36,652 nt of DNA from contig LDAQ01000095.1 in assembly GCA_001028025.1 (NCBI GenBank), positions 1 through 36,652 of the forward strand, written 5' to 3'. The notes beneath the pieces are model-generated. The model searched no databases, was not told the origin of the DNA, and saw only the letters and a list, made by a program, of their open reading frames with translations. Of this stretch, positions 24,317 to 30,863 are shown piece by piece. The stretch's first letter is position 1, and every line of letters starts with the position of its first letter. The translations under genes and the position numbers were made by a program. The stretch comes from Faecalicatena fissicatena. Lineage in GTDB: Bacteria; Bacillota; Clostridia; Lachnospirales; Lachnospiraceae.

Positions 24317-24465
24317 AGGTTGGGAAGGCGTCTGGTACAGAGTCTGATAAGGAACTCCTGTTCTGCTTTGCGATTTATAGGAATCCCGGCATTATGGCGC
24401 GGAATGGATGAATGTGGCTGTGAGAAGTTAATAAGTTTATTAAAAGAGAAAGGAAGATACATAAT

Positions 24466-25950
24466 ATGAATAATATGCCAGAATTAAAAATTGGAGTAGT
24501 AGCTGTCAGCAGAGACTGTTTTCCGGAGAGTCTGTCCGTAAGCAGAAGAGAAGCGCTGATGAAGGCTTATAAAGAGAAATACGGAGAAGAGGGAATCTAT
24601 GAATGTCCTGTCTGCATCGTAGAGAGTGAGATCCATATGGTACAGGCGCTGGAGGATGTAAAGAAAGAAGGGTGCAACGCACTCGTTGTCTATCTTGGCA
24701 ACTTTGGGCCGGAGATTGCAGAGACACTGCTTGCAAAGCATTTTGACGGACCGAAGATGTTTATCGCTGCAGCCGAAGAGCGCGGCGATAATCTTGTGCA
24801 GGGCCGTGGGGATGCTTACTGTGGAATGCTTAATGCAAGCTATAACCTGAAACTGCGTAATATCAAAGCGTATATCCCGGAATATCCGGTTGGTACAGCA
24901 GAAGAGTGTGCAGATATGATCTATGAATTCAGACCGATAGCAAGAGCTGTCGCAGCACTGAATGACTTGAAGATTATCAGCTTCGGACCGCGCCCGCTGA
25001 ACTTCCTGGCATGCAATGCCCCGATCAAACAGCTTTACAACCTGGGTGTAGAGATCGAAGAGAACTCCGAACTGGATTTATTTGAAGCATACAACAAACA
25101 TGCTGATGACGAGAGAATTCCTGCTGTTGTAAAAGAGATGGAAGAGGAGCTTGGAACCGGCAACAAAAAACCGGAGATACTGGCAAGGCTTGCACAATAC
25201 GAGATCACTCTCAAAGACTGGGTAGAGGAGCACAAGGGCTACAGAAAATACGTGGCTATCGCAGGAAAGTGCTGGCCGGCATTCCAGACACAGTTCGGTT
25301 TTGTGCCATGTTATGTAAACAGCCGTCTGACAGGCCAGGGGATTCCGGTATCCTGTGAGGTTGATATTTACGGGGCTCTGAGTGAGTTTATCGGAACCGT
25401 TGTAAGCGAAGACGCAGTTACACTGCTGGATATCAACAATACGGTGCCTGCGGACCTGTATAAAGAGGACATCGAAGACAAATACAATTACACACAGAAA
25501 GACACCTTTATGGGATTCCATTGCGGCAACACAGCATCCGGCAAGCTTTCCTTCTGCGAGATGAAATACCAGATGATTATGGCAAGGGCTCTGCCGGAGG
25601 AAGTTACCCAGGGAACACTCGAAGGCGATATCGTGCCGGGAGACATCACATTCTTCAGGCTTCAGAGCACAGCAGACTGCAAACTGCGCGCATACATTGC
25701 CCAGGGAGAAGTGCTTCCTGTGGCAACCCGCTCATTCGGAGCCATAGGCATTTTCGCCATCCCGGAGATGGGAAGATTCTACCGCCATGTATTAATCGAG
25801 GGCAACTACCCGCATCACGGTGCAGTAGCATTCGGTAATTACGGCAAGGCACTGTTTGAAGTATTCAAGTATATAGGCGTTCCGGTGGAAGAGATCGGAT
25901 ATAACCAGCCGGCAGAAGTCCGCTATCCGACAGAGAATCCATGGAAATAA
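24466..25950 (+). CDS. L-fucose/L-arabinose isomerase family protein
   Basis: A 494-residue aldose-ketose isomerase of the FucI/AraA fold. It shows three domains of the family: an N-terminal Rossmann part (about 1-165), a second part to about 345 and the C-terminal active-site domain with the metal site, where FMGFHCGNTAS holds the conserved His (the family uses Glu, Asp or Glu, and His as Mn ligands). It does not match the narrow FucI or AraA consensus well, so the sugar is not fixed. AAAGGAAG lies before ATG 24466. With the following xylulokinase-type gene it would convert an aldose into a ketose phosphate. A palindromic repeat follows the stop. Confidence 0.85.
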   Translation: MNNMPELKIGVVAVSRDCFPESLSVSRREALMKAYKEKYGEEGIYECPVCIVESEIHMVQALEDVKKEGCNALVVYLGNFGPEIAETLLAKHFDGPKMFIAAAEERGDNLVQGRGDAYCGMLNASYNLKLRNIKAYIPEYPVGTAEECADMIYEFRPIARAVAALNDLKIISFGPRPLNFLACNAPIKQLYNLGVEIEENSELDLFEAYNKHADDERIPAVVKEMEEELGTGNKKPEILARLAQYEITLKDWVEEHKGYRKYVAIAGKCWPAFQTQFGFVPCYVNSRLTGQGIPVSCEVDIYGALSEFIGTVVSEDAVTLLDINNTVPADLYKEDIEDKYNYTQKDTFMGFHCGNTASGKLSFCEMKYQMIMARALPEEVTQGTLEGDIVPGDITFFRLQSTADCKLRAYIAQGEVLPVATRSFGAIGIFAIPEMGRFYRHVLIEGNYPHHGAVAFGNYGKALFEVFKYIGVPVEEIGYNQPAEVRYPTENPWK

Positions 25951-25974
25951 GCAGAATATTCTGAAAACGGAGAG

Positions 25975-26016
25975 CAAAGGGGTCAGACCCTCTTGCAGAG
26001 GGGTCTGACCCCTTTG
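25975..26016. repeat. GGGGTCAGACCCC palindromic repeat, copy 1
   Basis: CAAAGGGGTCAGACCC and GGGTCTGACCCCTTTG form a perfect 16-bp inverted repeat around a 10-base spacer. It lies between the isomerase stop and the kinase start. Each arm is itself nearly self-complementary. Copy 2 is at 27524-27587. Confidence 0.85.
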
Positions 26017-26046
26017 AAGTTTCCGATGTATGGAATGGAGGTTATC

Positions 26047-27519
26047 ATGTTATATATAGGTATAGATTTAGGAACTTCGGCAGTAAAGCTCCTGCTGATG
26101 GATGAAAACGGTAAGATTCACAATATTGTCTCCAGGGAATATCCGTTGTTCTTCCCCCACCCTGGCTGGTCAGAACAGAATCCTCAGGACTGGTATGCAG
26201 AAACTATAGAAGGGATCAGAGAGCTGACTGCAGATTGTGATAAATCTCAGGTTGCCGGAATCAGTTTTGGCGGTCAGATGCACGGACTTGTTGTACTGGA
26301 TGAAAACGATGAAGTGATCCGTCCTGCTATTTTATGGAATGACGGAAGGACAGGCAGGGAAACGGATTATCTCAATCAGGCAGTGGGGAAAGAAAAATTG
26401 TCCGAGTATACTGCAAACATTGCATTTGCAGGATTTACGGCTCCGAAGATCCTGTGGATGAAAGAAAATGAACCGGAAAACTTTGCGAAAATCAGCAAGA
26501 TTATGCTGCCCAAAGATTATCTTGCATACAAATTGAGCGGTGTATTCTGCAGCGATTATTCTGATGCGTCCGGTATGCTCTTGATGGATGTGAAAAATAA
26601 ATGCTGGTCAAAAGAAATGATGGAGATATGCGGGATCACAGATCAGCAGCTTCCTGCACTTTATGAGAGTTATGAAGTTGTAGGTAATATAAAAGCAGAT
26701 CTGGCGGAAAAGTTTGGTTTCAACAGCAGTGTAAAAGTAATTGCAGGCGCAGGAGATAACGCGGCGGCAGCGGTAGGCACCGGAACGGTGGGGGACGGGA
26801 TGTGCAATATCTCTCTCGGAACATCCGGTACCATCTTTATCTCCAGCAGCTCTTTTGGTGTGGATGACAACAATGCGCTGCACTCCTTTGCCCATGCAGA
26901 CGGACACTATCATCTTATGGGATGTATGCTGAGCGCTGCATCGTGTAATAAGTGGTGGATGGATGAGATTTTGAAAACAAAAGAGTATGCAGCGGAGCAG
27001 GAGGCAATCGTAAAGCTGGGGGAAAACCAGGTATTTTACCTGCCATACCTGATGGGAGAACGCTCTCCGCACAATGACCCGAAAGCAAGAGCCACATTCA
27101 CGGGAATGACCATGGACACGACGAGAGAAGAAATGACTCAGGCTGTACTGGAAGGCGTGGCATTTGGACTCCGGGATTCACTGGAAGTAGCCAGAAGCCT
27201 GGGGATTCGGATCGAAAGAACTAAAATCTGCGGCGGCGGTGCAAAAAGCCCGCTGTGGAAGAAGATCATTGCAAATGTCATGAATCTGAAAGTGGATGTC
27301 ATAGAAAGCGAAGAGGGACCGGGATACGGCGGAGCGATTCTGGCAGCAGTCGGCTGCGGAGAATATGCATCCGTAGAGGAAGCGGCAGGAAAGCTTGTTA
27401 AGGTGGTTGAGACCGTGGAACCGGATGCACAGATGATAGAAAAATACGAGGAACGGTATCAGAAGTTCCGCAAGATATATCCGGCTATGAAGGGATTATT
27501 CCAGGAGCTGGCGGAGTAA
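26047..27519 (+). CDS. xylB: Xylulokinase-type FGGY carbohydrate kinase
   Basis: A 490-residue FGGY kinase that phosphorylates a ketopentose or related sugar with ATP. The ATP-domain start LYIGIDLGTSAVKLLLMD (residues 2-19), SFGGQMHGLVVLD (the xylulokinase MHG motif), the ILWNDGRTG segment, GAGDNAAAAVGTG and the C-terminal CGGGAKSPLW motif all fit XylB. ATG 26047 follows GGAGG by 5 bases; a longer frame from 25993 would start inside the palindromic repeat and is rejected. It forms a pathway pair with the isomerase upstream, probably feeding the pentose phosphate route. The gene is bracketed on both sides by the same palindromic repeat family, which may set its mRNA level. Substrate could be D-xylulose or another ketose. 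Confidence 0.9.
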   Translation: MLYIGIDLGTSAVKLLLMDENGKIHNIVSREYPLFFPHPGWSEQNPQDWYAETIEGIRELTADCDKSQVAGISFGGQMHGLVVLDENDEVIRPAILWNDGRTGRETDYLNQAVGKEKLSEYTANIAFAGFTAPKILWMKENEPENFAKISKIMLPKDYLAYKLSGVFCSDYSDASGMLLMDVKNKCWSKEMMEICGITDQQLPALYESYEVVGNIKADLAEKFGFNSSVKVIAGAGDNAAAAVGTGTVGDGMCNISLGTSGTIFISSSSFGVDDNNALHSFAHADGHYHLMGCMLSAASCNKWWMDEILKTKEYAAEQEAIVKLGENQVFYLPYLMGERSPHNDPKARATFTGMTMDTTREEMTQAVLEGVAFGLRDSLEVARSLGIRIERTKICGGGAKSPLWKKIIANVMNLKVDVIESEEGPGYGGAILAAVGCGEYASVEEAAGKLVKVVETVEPDAQMIEKYEERYQKFRKIYPAMKGLFQELAE

Positions 27520-27523
27520 AATG

Positions 27524-27587
27524 CAAAGGGGTCAGACCCTTCTGCAAAGGGGACAGTCCCCTTTGCCGGAGGGGTCTGACCCCTTTG
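27524..27587. repeat. GGGGTCAGACCCC palindromic repeat, copy 2, with nested GGGGACAGTCCCC
   Basis: The same outer arms as copy 1 (27524-27539 and 27572-27587) here enclose a second palindrome, GCAAAGGGGAC-A-GTCCCCTTTGC (27544-27566). It begins 5 bases after the kinase stop. A long stem of this kind would end or stabilise the kinase mRNA. Confidence 0.85.
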
Positions 27588-27697
27588 AACTTCACCGTCA
27601 CAAAATCGTTTCGTTAGCTGGATTTTTCTGTCGGTTATGTTTATAATGAAGAAGTGTATAGTAATAGCAAGCGTGTAGATGATCGGAGGATGAAAGT

Positions 27698-28336
27698 ATG
27701 GAAAATTACCGTGGAGTACGCAATCAATTATTGGCAGAACACATCATAAAGAATCTTGAGAGCCGCAATATGGCAGGCTTTTATGCTGAAAGTAAAGAAG
27801 AAGCCCTGAAATTGGCTCTTGATATGATGCCAGCGGGGAGTACTGTCGGCTGGGGCGGTTCCGCATCTCTAACGGAAATCGGGCTGAAGCAGGCGGTTTG
27901 TGAGGGCGGCTATCAGGTGATTAACCGGGATGTCTGTAAGACACCGGAAGAAAAACGTAAGGCAGAACTTGCGTGTTTTGACTGCGATTATTTCCTGGCA
28001 AGTTCCAATGCCGTTACTCATGATGGGATCCTGGTGAATATTGATAAGTTCGGGAATCGGATCGCGGCCATTGCTTTCGGCGCTAAGAATGTGATACTAA
28101 TTGTGGGAATGAATAAGGTGACTAAAAATGTGGAGGAAGCGGTAAGCCGTGTGCAGAATGAGGCTGCCCCTATCAATGCCATTCGCCTGAATACAGATAC
28201 ACCCTGTAAAAATAAGGGACTTTGTTATGACTGCAAAGGGGCAAATTCCAATTGCTGTCAGGTACTTGTGACTCGTAATTCAGGAGTCAGGGAAAGAATT
28301 AAAGTGATACTGGTCAATGAGAATCTGGGATTTTAA
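27698..28336 (+). CDS. LUD domain protein (lactate utilization LutC/YkgG-like)
   Basis: A 212-residue protein with a LUD (DUF162) domain: GSTVGWGGSASLTEIGL near residues 47-63, YFLASSNAVTHDGILVNIDKFGNR near 103-126 and AFGAKNVILIVGMNKV follow the family pattern. A C-terminal CKNKGLCYDC...CC cluster is typical of the stand-alone clostridial form. LutC-type proteins take part in lactate oxidation with Fe-S partners LutA and LutB, but neither is present here, so the role may differ. GGAGGATG precedes the ATG. The gene has its own terminator and may simply be a neighbour of the sugar locus. Confidence 0.85.
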   Translation: MENYRGVRNQLLAEHIIKNLESRNMAGFYAESKEEALKLALDMMPAGSTVGWGGSASLTEIGLKQAVCEGGYQVINRDVCKTPEEKRKAELACFDCDYFLASSNAVTHDGILVNIDKFGNRIAAIAFGAKNVILIVGMNKVTKNVEEAVSRVQNEAAPINAIRLNTDTPCKNKGLCYDCKGANSNCCQVLVTRNSGVRERIKVILVNENLGF

Positions 28337-28346
28337 TATGAGTGAA

Positions 28347-28402
28347 AAGGACTGCCTGAAACCGGGAGAGATTATCTCCTGATTACGGGCAGTCCTTATT
28401 TT
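28347..28402 (+). terminator. Terminator after the LUD gene
   Basis: AAGGACTGCC (28347-28356) pairs with GGCAGTCCTT (28388-28397), followed by ATTTT. The loop contains a further GGGAG/CTCCT pairing. Confidence 0.8.
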
Positions 28403-28432
28403 AGCAGGGGTAAGCTTCCTATAGGCAGCAAG

Positions 28433-28459
28433 ACAGGGGAACGGCAGCTCCCTGTTTTT
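28433..28459 (+). terminator. Second terminator-like hairpin
   Basis: ACAGGG pairs with CCCTGT across an 11-base loop, followed by TTTTTG. No gene lies between it and the terminator at 28347-28402, so it may be left from a lost gene. The rest of 28460-28634 shows only GACCAG...CTGGTC pairing and no gene. Confidence 0.5.
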
Positions 28460-28634
28460 GATTTAATCCTCATTTGGCCTGCCTGCATAATCATGCACCT
28501 TTAAGTCAAAAACTCAAATAAGCATACAAGGGCAAGATTCATCCGGACACTTGAAGTTTCCAGACCAGATAAATATAGCATCTGCTGGTCATGTGCGGTA
28601 TTTTTTAGGCATTTTCCCTGATGACACCGAGATA

Positions 28635-28763
28635 TCAGTGCAATTTTTCGATGCCGTCAGAAGTATTCTGAATCAGTGCATCCCAATATGCCAGAATGCT
28701 AGAACGCGGAGACTTTAAATCATGAGCCAGTGCCTCTGCCATTTCAATGCGTTCCTGTGCTAT
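28635..28763 (-). pseudogene. Sensor histidine kinase fragment (DHp/H-box)
   Basis: On the minus strand the codons read AQERIEMAEALAHDLKSPRS, then SILAYWDALIQNTSDGIEKLH and a stop. AHDLKSP is the phosphoacceptor H-box of histidine kinases with the usual helix after it. Both the sensor part and the ATPase domain are missing, and a stop codon lies four codons before the fragment. It abuts the LacI-type fragment on the other strand within a few bases. Confidence 0.75.
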
Positions 28764-28765
28764 TT

Positions 28766-29235
28766 TTCAACTGCCGCCAGGAGCCTAAGCGAGAAGAACG
28801 TGCAATTGCGTCTCTTGTGAGCAAGGACGTGGTCGGACTGATTATAAACACAACATCACCGGATAATGACTTTCTCTATGATTATGTGAACTGGGGAATT
28901 CCGATTGTATTGTGCGACAAAAAGCTCCGCAACTATAACCTGGATATAGTAGAAGAAGACATTAAAAGAATTATCACTACGCTTGTTCATCATCAGAAGG
29001 AACAGGGGGATACTCGTCCGGCTTTATTTATACAGGAAACGGTTCAGAATTCCGTAAAGAACATCCGTCGGAGCGCATTCTTGAATGCGGTAGCTGAGCA
29101 TTTGGATATAATTTAGAAAATAATGTATACCGTATCAAGGAGAATGATATGGAAAGCGCCAAAGTAGAACTGCAGAAGTTCATGGCTATAGTGCAGCCGG
29201 ATGAACCGAGACTCTGCGGAAAGAATCAACATTGA
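28766..29235 (+). pseudogene. LacI-type regulator fragment, frameshifted
   Basis: From 28766 the frame reads NCRQEPKREERAIASLVSKD, then VVGLIINTTSPDNDF...DYVNWGIPIVLCDKKL, the start of the sugar-binding domain of a LacI/GalR regulator. The frame stops at 29114-29116, but a shift lets reading go on (GYNLENNVYRIKENDMESAK...) to a stop at 29233-29235. The DNA-binding N-terminus and the last third are missing. It has no start or ribosome binding site of its own. It is a broken gene, perhaps once the regulator of a sugar operon. Confidence 0.7.
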
Positions 29236-29310
29236 GAAAACTCGAGTAGTTTTCTATTTGATCACGAAAACGCTCCCCATACCAGGCAGGCCGGGTGCTC
29301 AGCACAGGCA

Positions 29311-29350
29311 AAAAAGAAAAGCCTCGGGAGATTAATCTACCGGGCTTTTT
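29311..29350 (-). terminator. Terminator of the minus-strand tRNA-Cys
   Basis: AAAAGCCTCGGG and ACCGGGCTTTTT pair around the self-complementary AGATTAATCT. Read on the minus strand it directly follows the tRNA and ends in a T-rich tract. Confidence 0.75.
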
Positions 29351-29353
29351 AAG

Positions 29354-29424
29354 AGGCACAGACCGGATTTGAACCGGTGATCAGGGTGTTGCAGACCCAC
29401 GCCTTACCGCTTGGCTACTGCGCC
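29354..29424 (-). tRNA. tRNA-Cys (anticodon GCA), copy 2
   Basis: A 71-base cloverleaf identical to the tRNA at 7025-7095 but on the opposite strand. It has its own promoter upstream (29471-29499) and terminator downstream, so it is a stand-alone gene rather than part of a cluster. It lies next to broken genes and a toxin-antitoxin locus, the kind of place where elements insert, but no attachment-site repeat is visible. Confidence 0.95.
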
Positions 29425-29470
29425 TTATTTCACTGCTACGTACCCTATATCATACTCAAACAGCTCCTAA

Positions 29471-29499
29471 ATTATACCAAAAAAAATAAGAAACGTCAA
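29471..29499 (-). promoter_or_regulatory. Promoter of tRNA-Cys copy 2
   Basis: On the minus strand TTGACG (29499-29494) and TATAAT (29476-29471) are 17 bases apart, 47 bases before the tRNA. Confidence 0.75.
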
Positions 29500-29671
29500 G
29501 AGCAGACGCAAAGTTTGTGAGCTGATGGGGGAAGAATAAATCGTAAATTATCAAAGCAAATCTAACTCCATATCTATCACTATTTGGATTCACTTTAGGG
29601 ATCAGAAAAGCTGCATTAAGTGTGATAATTATGTAATAGTATACAAAAAACAGGAACCAGTTAGCAGACTA

Positions 29672-29700
29672 TTGAACGGAATGGCCTTACATGATACACT
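29672..29700 (+). promoter_or_regulatory. Promoter of the type I toxin mRNA
   Basis: TTGAAC at 29672-29677 and TACACT at 29695-29700 are 17 bases apart, about 68 bases before the toxin start codon. The leader carries GGTGGTAACCTC (29724-29735). Confidence 0.6.
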
Positions 29701-29767
29701 TCCAGCAGAACAACCGTGTACAGGGTGGTAACCTCCCGGACTTCACAGAAGAGGGGAGGTGGTGTTG

Positions 29768-29863
29768 ATGGATATATCAGAAGCAATATCATTGATATTG
29801 ACATTCGGGATTTTTCTGATCGCGCTGCTTACCCACATAGATAGGAACAATAAGCGAAAATAA
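29768..29863 (+). CDS. Holin-like type I toxin, 31 residues
   Basis: A tiny frame, ATG 29768 to TAA 29863, behind GGGGAGGT. The product is one membrane helix with a polar, basic tail: it opens MDISEAISLILTFGIFLIAL and ends THIDRNNKRK. This fits the putative holin-like toxin (Hol_Tox) family of Gram-positive type I toxin-antitoxin systems. Such toxins insert in the membrane and are held off by an antisense RNA. The mRNA would run from about 29707 to the hairpin at 29866-29897. A divergent promoter on the other side of that hairpin gives the expected antitoxin RNA. Too short for most gene callers. Confidence 0.82.
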   Translation: MDISEAISLILTFGIFLIALLTHIDRNNKRK

Positions 29864-29865
29864 AA

Positions 29866-29897
29866 ATGCCTACCCTGTCGGACCACAGGATAGGCGT
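29866..29897. terminator. Bidirectional terminator shared by toxin mRNA and antitoxin RNA
   Basis: GCCTA-C-CCTG pairs with CAGG-A-TAGGC with one mismatch and an 8-base loop. An A-tract lies on the left, so it ends the minus-strand RNA with a T-run, and GTTTG lies on the right. Confidence 0.7.
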
Positions 29898-29959
29898 TTG
29901 CCGTAAGGCGAATTCTTAACTAAAGAGGTTACCACTCTCGTGGCGGTTGTTCTCTTTGT
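29866..29959 (-). ncRNA. Predicted antitoxin RNA of the type I locus
   Basis: Minus-strand promoter boxes TTGAAT (29994-29989) and TATAGT (29971-29966), 17 bases apart, predict a start near 29959. Transcription would run back over the 3-prime end of the toxin mRNA to the shared terminator, giving an RNA of about 95 bases. The RNA carries AGTGGTAACCTC, nearly the same 12-mer as in the toxin leader (GGTGGTAACCTC), so the locus has an inverted repeat at its two ends. The overlap with the toxin 3-prime region is the likely antisense contact. Confidence 0.65.
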
Positions 29960-29965
29960 GACTTC

Positions 29966-29994
29966 ACTATAACATATCTCTTAAAATGATTCAA
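29966..29994 (-). promoter_or_regulatory. Promoter of the antitoxin RNA
   Basis: TTGAAT and TATAGT on the minus strand with a 17-base spacer. It lies 16 bases outside the left end of foldback element A. Confidence 0.65.
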
Positions 29995-30010
29995 GTAGTT
30001 GCGTGGGTAA

Positions 30011-30328
30011 GAGGGCGCCTTCGGGGAGCATGGCTTCTGCCGGTGGGTGTGGAACTTTCTGTGTGCTTTCTGTACGCTTTCCGTTTGGCAACGAACCCTA
30101 GATAAAAACCATGCCGGATGGAAAGGCACCGGCGGCATTCACCCCGCAATTCTGATGAATTGCGCGGCTCAGGCCGCCTAAAAATCGGCTTCGGTGAGCC
30201 GATTTTTGCCTTTCCATCCGGCATGGTTTTTATCAAGGGTTCGTAGCCGCACTCTATGCGTACAGAAAGCACACAGAAAGTTCCACGCCCACCGGCAGAA
30301 GCCACGCTCCCCGAAAGCTAGGTGCCTC
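30011..30328. repeat. Foldback element A: inverted arms of about 118 bp with twin-hairpin centre
   Basis: The left arm 30011-30126 and right arm 30209-30328 are inverted copies with a few mismatches and small gaps; long exact blocks include the segments from CGGGGAGC to TTTCTGTACGC and GATAAAAACC to GGAAAGG. The 82-bp centre has hairpin 1, GCAATTC-TGAT-GAATTGC enclosed by GGCGGC/GCCGCC, and hairpin 2, AAAAATCGGCT-TCGGTG-AGCCGATTTTT. Open frames in both arms are by-products of the symmetry. Confidence 0.9.
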
Positions 30329-30594
30329 AAATGGGAAGGGAAAACGCGCCTTGGCGGCGCTAACGGGACCCGCGGATTGAACTGTCTGCCTGGATCTTGA
30401 TATGAGACGTAAGTGATCGAAAACAATCTCTATTGCTTAAATATGAGACCATAATTATTTGTGCCAACTAATGTATAATCTAAAAACAAATAATTTCCCA
30501 GTTCAACCCCCATACGCATCCGCCGTATTCCATCCGCCTCTCCCGTCATTCCCCCCAGGATGAAAGCAAGAAACGTACCTACATGAAGAGCCCA
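30329..30594. other. Intergenic stretch between foldbacks A and B
   Basis: No gene is seen. A weak minus-strand promoter (TTGGCA at 30467-30462, TATTTA at 30443-30438, 18-base spacer) would read into element A. A small GC-rich hairpin (GCGCC...GGCGC) lies near 30345-30360. Confidence 0.35.
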
Positions 30595-30845
30595 GCCGTG
30601 AGAACCGGATATGGGGGTGTCTGGAAGCGTAGCAGGGGCTGTTAGCTGGAGTAAAGGAAAAAAGAGGGAAAAACGGGGTGAGATATGTGATCACAAATCA
30701 CATATCTCCCTGGACCCAGCGTGCAAAGCCATCAAGGCTTTGGACGATGTGTCCAGGTCTGCCCCGTTTTTCCCTCTTTTTTCCTCTACTCCAGCTTACA
30801 GTCCCTGCCCCGTTTCCAGACACCCCCATATCCGGTTCTCACGGC
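30595..30845. repeat. Foldback element B: inverted arms of 84 bp with twin-hairpin centre
   Basis: Arms 30595-30678 and 30762-30845 match at 78 of 84 positions without gaps. The 83-bp centre has hairpin 1, GAGATATGTGAT-CACAA-ATCACATATCTC (12 bp, perfect), and hairpin 2, outer CCTGGAC/GTCCAGG with inner CAAAGCC-ATCAA-GGCTTTG. The element begins 18 bases after the bceB stop, so it would form the 3-prime end of the bceAB transcript. Confidence 0.9.
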
Positions 30846-30863
30846 GTCCCTTTATCAGCGACC

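Noticed and set aside
29929..30400. Open frames in the arms of foldback A that encode similar peptides (around HRKFH and HRQKP)
   Set aside because: The two frames are alike only because the arms are inverted copies. Neither has a ribosome binding site and both run across the repeat ends.
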